Source: Hydrogenophaga sp. (GTDB lineage Bacteria > Pseudomonadota > Gammaproteobacteria > Burkholderiales > Burkholderiaceae_C). From it: a stretch of 64,000 nucleotides of DNA. This document shows positions 59,530 to 64,000 of the stretch, piece after piece. Position numbers and translations under genes: made by a program. Under the pieces are notes generated by a model, which made no database searches, was not told the origin of the DNA, and saw nothing but the letters and a program-made list of their open reading frames with translations. The DNA lies in NCBI RefSeq assembly GCF_030656115.1, contig NZ_JAUSOO010000080.1:1-64000 (forward strand), read 5' to 3'. Every line of letters starts with the position of its first letter. Position 1 is the first letter of the stretch.

Positions 59530-60840
59530 TCAGGCCTGGCCCATCAGCTCTTCAAAGCTGACCGACTTGTCGATGACCTTGGCTTGGGACAGAACGAATT
59601 CGGTCACATTGTTTTCGATCACGATGGACTCGACCTCGGCCATGCGGCGGTTGTCGCTGGTGTACCAGCGCACGACGTCGGCGGGCTTTTCGTAAGAAGC
59701 CGCCAGCTCTTCGATGTGGGCTTTGATCTGCTCGGGCTTGGCATGCAGGCCGTTGGCACGCACTAGTTCGCTCACCACCAGGCCCAGGCGCACACGGCGC
59801 TCGGCTTGGGGACGGACCAGGTCATCAGGAATCGGTGCCTTGTCGGCGTCCTTCACACCACGCTGCTTGAGGTCGGCGCGTGCGCCTTCGACCAGACGGT
59901 CCAGCTCGGCCTGCACGACGGACTTGGGCAGGTCCAGCTCGGCCTTGGCGGCCAGAGCGTCCATGGCTGCTTGTTTGTTGCGCGCCTGCAGGCGGAACTT
60001 CACTTCGCGCTCCAGGTTTTTCTTGATGTCGGCGCGCAGGCCATCCACCGTACCGTCGGCAATACCCAGCGAAGCTGCCAAGGCGTCGTCCACCTCGGGG
60101 AGATGAGCGGCCTCAATCGTGTTGACTGTCACCAAGAAATCGGCAGTTTTGCCAGCGACGTCTTTGCCGTGATAGTCCTCGGGAAAAGCCAGGGGGAAGG
60201 TTTTGGACTCGCCCGACTTCATGCCGCGCACAGCGTCTTCGAATTCCTTGAGCATCTGACCATCGCCCACGATGAACTGGAATGCTTCGGCCTTGCCGCC
60301 TTCAAACGGCTCGCCGTCGATCTTGCCGGCGAAATCGATGGTGACGCGGTCGCCGTCTTGGGCGGCCTGGTCTTGTGCACGCTGGGCAAAGGTGCGGCGC
60401 TGCTTGCGCAGGATATCCAGGGTGCGGTCGATGGCTGCGTCGTTGACGTCGGCACTGACTTTTTCCACTTCAGCGGTGCTCAGATCGTCGATTTTGACTT
60501 CTGGGTACACCTCGAAAACCGCGTCAAAAGCCAGCTGGCCTTCGGGCGCTTCTTCTTTTTCGGTGATCTTGGGCTGACCAGCCACACGCAACTGGGCTTC
60601 GTTGGCCGCGGTGGCGAAGGCTTCCCCCACTTTGTCGTTCATGACTTCGTAGTGCACCGAATAGCCGTAGCGCTGTGCCACGACGTTCATGGGCACTTTG
60701 CCGGGACGGAAACCGTCCATCTTGACGTCGCGTGCCAGACGCTTGAGGCGCTTGGCTACTTCGCTCTGGATCACTTCGGCCGGCAGCGTCAGCGTGATCT
60801 TGCGCTCGAGCTTCTCAAGGGTTTCAACGTTCACGGTCAT
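59530..60840 (-). CDS. tig: Trigger factor
   Basis: A 436-residue ribosome-bound chaperone. The N-terminal domain has the ribosome signature GFRPGKVPMNVVAQRYG, the middle FKBP-type domain reads TIDFAGKIDGEPFEGGKA ... GDGQMLKEFEDAVRGMKSGE, and the C-terminal chaperone arms are helical. It meets nascent chains as they leave the ribosome. ATG 60840 fits the family; a longer frame reaches into tRNA-Leu. First gene of the tig-clpP-clpX-lon block. Confidence 0.97.
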   Translation of the reverse strand: MTVNVETLEKLERKITLTLPAEVIQSEVAKRLKRLARDVKMDGFRPGKVPMNVVAQRYGYSVHYEVMNDKVGEAFATAANEAQLRVAGQPKITEKEEAPEGQLAFDAVFEVYPEVKIDDLSTAEVEKVSADVNDAAIDRTLDILRKQRRTFAQRAQDQAAQDGDRVTIDFAGKIDGEPFEGGKAEAFQFIVGDGQMLKEFEDAVRGMKSGESKTFPLAFPEDYHGKDVAGKTADFLVTVNTIEAAHLPEVDDALAASLGIADGTVDGLRADIKKNLEREVKFRLQARNKQAAMDALAAKAELDLPKSVVQAELDRLVEGARADLKQRGVKDADKAPIPDDLVRPQAERRVRLGLVVSELVRANGLHAKPEQIKAHIEELAASYEKPADVVRWYTSDNRRMAEVESIVIENNVTEFVLSQAKVIDKSVSFEELMGQA

Positions 60841-60910
60841 GGTTTTCTCCAAAAGGGTGTCGGTCAACCAGCCTGCCTGGCCAACCCGGGATGTCTGTTC
60901 GTCTGTGAGG

Positions 60911-60997
60911 TGGTGCGCGGGGGGGGACTCGAACCCCCACATCCTTGCGGACGTCAGGACCTAAACCTGGTGCGTCTACCAATTTCGCCACCCGCGC
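60911..60997 (-). tRNA. tRNA-Leu (anticodon TAG)
   Basis: An 87-base cloverleaf with a long variable arm, encoded CCA, acceptor stem gcgcggg/cccgcgc and anticodon loop TTTAGGT, reading TAG. It lies upstream of tig, as in many betaproteobacteria. Confidence 0.95.
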
Positions 60998-61102
60998 GTC
61001 CTGTGAGCGGTGTTACTTGCATGGCCCTCATGGCCGCAGTGTGCGAGTTACCCGCTTTACGGTAACCCTAGATTGTAGCCTCTGCAAATGCTCAAACTTG
61101 GC

Positions 61103-61747
61103 TTAGACCAACAGCCGTTGGCGCAGAGCTCGAACAGCACTGCCTGGCGTGGTGAATACCGGCAAACCCACCGCCTGCTGCACGGCCACTTGCGCCCGAG
61201 CCATGCTGAACTGGGCCAGTGCGATGACCTGGCAACCCTGGCTGGCGAGCACTTGGGCAACCTGCACCACCAGCGCATCGTGGCGCGCCGTGTTGCCTTC
61301 GTTCAGAGCGTGCATGGCGCCTTCGGCCAACGTGGTGCGCAAGTCTGTGCCAGTGGGAAACTCGGATGGCATGGAAGCCAGTGTGGGCGCGAAAGATGCG
61401 ATCAGACCCACACGAGCGCCCTGCCCCACCACTTCGGCCACCATGGCCTCGTTGGGCTTGAGCACCGGCATGTGGGGCCGGCGCGCGGCCACCGCTTCAA
61501 TACAAGACCCGAAGGCCGAGCAGGTGAACAGAATGGCCTGTGCGCCCGTGCCCTCGGCGTAGGCTGCCAGCGCTTCGAAGCGCTGGTGCATGGCGGCGTC
61601 CAGACCTTGCCCTGAGCGCGCAAGGTCGGCGGACAGGCTGTCGTCCAGCAGATTCATGCGCTGCGCCTGCGGCCATTCGCGCTCCAGTTCGTCGTTGATG
61701 GGCGCCACCGAATGCGCCAAGGCATGAATGAGCGCGATGCGTGTCAT
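61103..61747 (-). CDS. Asp/Glu/hydantoin racemase-superfamily protein
   Basis: A 214-residue two-domain protein of the Asp/Glu racemase fold. The N-terminal catalytic Cys is in ILFTCSAFGSC (Cys76). The second Cys usually found near the C-terminal domain is Gln here (VIALAQFSMA, Gln179), which argues for a decarboxylase-like or modified mechanism rather than racemisation. Its ATG overlaps the TRAP permease stop (ATGA). It probably works on a substrate imported by that TRAP system. Confidence 0.8.
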   Translation of the reverse strand: MTRIALIHALAHSVAPINDELEREWPQAQRMNLLDDSLSADLARSGQGLDAAMHQRFEALAAYAEGTGAQAILFTCSAFGSCIEAVAARRPHMPVLKPNEAMVAEVVGQGARVGLIASFAPTLASMPSEFPTGTDLRTTLAEGAMHALNEGNTARHDALVVQVAQVLASQGCQVIALAQFSMARAQVAVQQAVGLPVFTTPGSAVRALRQRLLV

Positions 61748-64000
61748 ACCGTGACGCCTTCACGGGTTCGGCGGGCGCGCTGCAGTCCGATCACCAGCAG
61801 CAGCAAGGCCAACGCCGGGATAAACAGCCACTCTTTGGCCGGTCGGTCTGAAGGCACTTCGGCCGACACAATGCGGTAGCCCTGCTCGATACCCAGCTTG
61901 GCTGCGGGGCTACCGAACTTCACCGCCGCAATCAGCAGGTCGTCGCCCTGGGCCATCACGGTCAGACCCGAACTGGCCAGGCGCTCGCGGGCGGTACCCG
62001 GCTCGCCCAAGGGCAGCAGCACCCCCTTGCGGATGTCTTTGCCGTCCATGTTCATGCCTTCGATCCAGATGCGCTTGCCGGAGCGGGCGGGGGCCTGCTC
62101 GATGAGCGCGGTCATCTGGGCGGCTGGCACTTCGTCAAATGGCGGGTAAAGCATGTCCCACCAGAAACCGGGGCGAAACAAGGTGAAGGTGATGAGCAAC
62201 AAGGCCAGGGTTTCGTACCAACGAGACTTCACCAGAAAGAAACCTTGTGTGGCGGCAGCAAACACCAGCATGGCCACGGTGGCACTGACCACGGTGAGCA
62301 CGAGATGCAGCGGACCGGTCAACCCCATCAACAACAACTGGGTGTTGAAGATGAAGAGAAACGGCAGGATGGCCGTGCGCATGCTGTAGTAGAAGGCGGT
62401 GATGCCGGTCTTGATGGGGTCGGCACGCGCAATGGCGGCTGCGGCAAACGAGGCCAGGCCCACCGGTGGTGTCACGTCGGCCATGAGACCAAAATAGAAC
62501 ACGAACAGGTGTACCGCAATCAGGGGCACGATGAGGCCGCTTTGCGCCCCCAGCTCCACCACCACCGGCGCCATCAGGGTGGAGACCACGATGTAGTTAG
62601 CCGTGGTGGGCAGGCCCATGCCCAGAATCAGGCTGATGAGGGCCACGAGCACCAGCATGAGCATGAGGTTACCGCCCGAAAGCAACTCCACCAGCTCGGT
62701 CATGACCAAACCCACGCCGGTGAGCGACACCGTGCCCACGATGATGCCGGCCGCCGCCGTGGCCACACCAATGCCGATCATGTTGCGCGCACCGGTGGCC
62801 AGGCCATCAATCAGATCGACAAAACCTTGGCGGGTGGCGACACCCAGACCGCCCTGCCCGCGAAAGGCCGCAATGATGGGCTTTTGCGTGACCATGACGA
62901 AAATCATGAACAGCGTGGCCCAAAAAGCCGACAGGCCGGGCGACATCTGTTCGACCATCAGGCACCAGATGAGCACCACCACGGCCAGCAGGTAATGCAA
63001 GCCCGACTTCACGGTGGGCCCGGTTTCGGGCAGTTCAAACACCGGTGCATTCGGATCGTCCAGCTCCAGCGCAGGCTGACGGGCACCGAACCACAACAGA
63101 CCCACATACGCGGCCAGCAAGCCGGCACCGACCACCCAGACGGCGGCGTCGCCCATGACAGTCTTGATCCAGCCAATACCCCAGTACACCGCGCCCGACA
63201 GCACAATGAAACCGGCCACCGTCATGGCAAACGACATCAGGCGTGAGCCCGCCGTGGCGTTGCCTCGGCGCGGCAGGCCGACCATGTTGGCCTTGAGCGC
63301 CTCCAGGTGCACGATGTAGAGCAGCGCAATGTAGGAAATGATGGCTGGCAAAAAGGCGTGCTTCATCACCTCAATGTAGGGAATGCCCACGTATTCCACC
63401 ATCAGGAAAGCGGCAGCGCCCATCACGGGCGGCATGATCTGGCCATTCACCGAACTCGACACCTCCACCGCACCGGCCTGGTCGGGCCGGTAGCCCACGC
63501 GCTTCATGAGGGGAATGGTGAAGGTACCGGTGGTCACCACGTTGGCGATGGACGAACCGGAAATGATGCCGGTGGCCGCCGACGACAGCACCGCCGCCTT
63601 GGCCGGGCCGCCGCGCATGTGGCCCAGCAAGGCAAAGGCCGACTTGATGAAGTAGTTGCCGGCGCCGGCTTTGTCCAGCAGCGAGCCAAACAGCACAAAC
63701 AGAAAGATGAAGCCGCTGGACACGCCCAGCGCCACGCCGAACACGCCTTCGGTGGTCAGCCACTGGTGGCTCATGGCGCGGTTGAGCGAGAAACCGCGGT
63801 GGGCGATCATGTCGGGCATGTAGGCGCCGCCAAAGGTGTACCCCAGAAACACCAGCGCCACGATCACCATCGGCAGACCCAACACGCGCCGGGTGGCTTC
63901 CAGCAACAGAACGATACCCACCGCACCGGTGTACACGTCCATGGGCGTGGGCTGGCCCGGGCGGGTGGCCAACTCGCTGTAGAAAAAGAAAAGGTAGGTG
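61744..64000 (-). CDS. TRAP transporter fused permease (TAXI type), 5' part beyond the window
   Basis: The frame stays open to the window edge (tail codons YLFFFYSEL at 63970-63999), so the start is missing. The visible 752 residues hold a DctQ-like and a DctM-like portion joined, with motifs AAVLSSAATGIISGSSIANVVTTGTFTIPLMKR, GILMGTVSLTGVGLVMTELV-type and the C-terminal domain (EQGYRIVSAEVPSDRPAKEW), which resembles a substrate or scaffold domain. This is the layout of TRAP-TAXI permeases. It imports carboxylates or amino acids with a TAXI binding protein that should lie upstream. Confidence 0.92.
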   Translation of the reverse strand, partial: TYLFFFYSELATRPGQPTPMDVYTGAVGIVLLLEATRRVLGLPMVIVALVFLGYTFGGAYMPDMIAHRGFSLNRAMSHQWLTTEGVFGVALGVSSGFIFLFVLFGSLLDKAGAGNYFIKSAFALLGHMRGGPAKAAVLSSAATGIISGSSIANVVTTGTFTIPLMKRVGYRPDQAGAVEVSSSVNGQIMPPVMGAAAFLMVEYVGIPYIEVMKHAFLPAIISYIALLYIVHLEALKANMVGLPRRGNATAGSRLMSFAMTVAGFIVLSGAVYWGIGWIKTVMGDAAVWVVGAGLLAAYVGLLWFGARQPALELDDPNAPVFELPETGPTVKSGLHYLLAVVVLIWCLMVEQMSPGLSAFWATLFMIFVMVTQKPIIAAFRGQGGLGVATRQGFVDLIDGLATGARNMIGIGVATAAAGIIVGTVSLTGVGLVMTELVELLSGGNLMLMLVLVALISLILGMGLPTTANYIVVSTLMAPVVVELGAQSGLIVPLIAVHLFVFYFGLMADVTPPVGLASFAAAAIARADPIKTGITAFYYSMRTAILPFLFIFNTQLLLMGLTGPLHLVLTVVSATVAMLVFAAATQGFFLVKSRWYETLALLLITFTLFRPGFWWDMLYPPFDEVPAAQMTALIEQAPARSGKRIWIEGMNMDGKDIRKGVLLPLGEPGTARERLASSGLTVMAQGDDLLIAAVKFGSPAAKLGIEQGYRIVSAEVPSDRPAKEWLFIPALALLLLVIGLQRARRTREGVTV

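Noticed and set aside
57274..60840. Sigma-32 heat-shock promoter ahead of clpP, clpX or lon
   Set aside because: Such control is expected for these genes, but no convincing CTTGAAA-N13/15-CCCCAT match was seen in the gaps I inspected.

Overview
The window is GC-rich chromosomal DNA from a betaproteobacterium, most probably a member of the Comamonadaceae (Hydrogenophaga-like). That placement is inferred from gene content and order: a phasin gene, dapA-bamC, xseB-ispA-dxs-folE2, roxA/slyD, and tRNA-Leu-tig-clpP-clpX-lon. No rRNA or species marker is present. Nearly all of the sequence is core or housekeeping DNA with tight gene spacing. I saw no prophage, CRISPR array or intact insertion sequence.

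Layout. 0-0.4 kb: decayed mobile-element remnants (possible transposase tail, frameshifted group II intron reverse transcriptase piece). 0.4-5.1 kb: two lipoproteins, a phasin with PhaR-like operators, a TauD-type dioxygenase, a PLP amino-acid deaminase-like enzyme and a small membrane protein. 5.1-9.6 kb: topoisomerase IV (parE-parC), where parE has an odd 50-codon tail. 10-12.1 kb: MFS transporter, a 47-residue membrane peptide and a methyltransferase, all translationally coupled. 12.2-14.3 kb: dapA-bamC. 14.4-17.2 kb: Ala-rich lipoprotein, a conserved unknown protein, roxA and slyD (the last two divergent). 17.3-21.5 kb: a TRAP transporter (dctPQM type) with dut downstream. 21.7-25.7 kb: isoprenoid precursor genes xseB-ispA-dxs with folE2. 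26-31.97 kb: Rieske oxygenase, EamA permease, rhodanese, His-rich ZIP transporter, dienelactone-hydrolase-like protein and fpr. 32.2-36 kb: second ZIP transporter, beta-CASP RNase-like protein and MltB-type transglycosylase. 36-38.1 kb: small orphan genes and a broken HepT/MntA toxin-antitoxin pair. 38.1-41.9 kb: thiamine transporter thiBPQ behind a TPP riboswitch. 42-53.2 kb: methyltransferase, transglutaminase-like protein, an FtsX-type permease/AttH/OmpV envelope group, msrA, an MsbA-like ABC exporter and glutamate dehydrogenase. 53.4-61 kb: a conserved unknown protein, a tRNA cluster (Gly-Cys-Gly-Leu), lon, clpX, clpP, tig and tRNA-Leu. 61.1-64 kb: an Asp/Glu-racemase-like protein coupled to a fused TRAP permease that runs off the window end.

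Working together: tig, ClpXP and Lon form a protein folding and quality-control block. Dxs and IspA supply isoprenoid precursors. BamC, MltB, MipA/OmpV and the FtsX-AttH pair serve the envelope. ThiBPQ imports thiamine under TPP feedback. The most unusual observations are a HepT toxin gene cut by a TGA at a codon that is probably TGG (Trp) in relatives and also lacking the tyrosine that MntA modifies, a ParE whose stop appears to have been replaced by intergenic-repeat sequence so that it now overlaps parC, and a large mirror-image repeat inside the thi operon.
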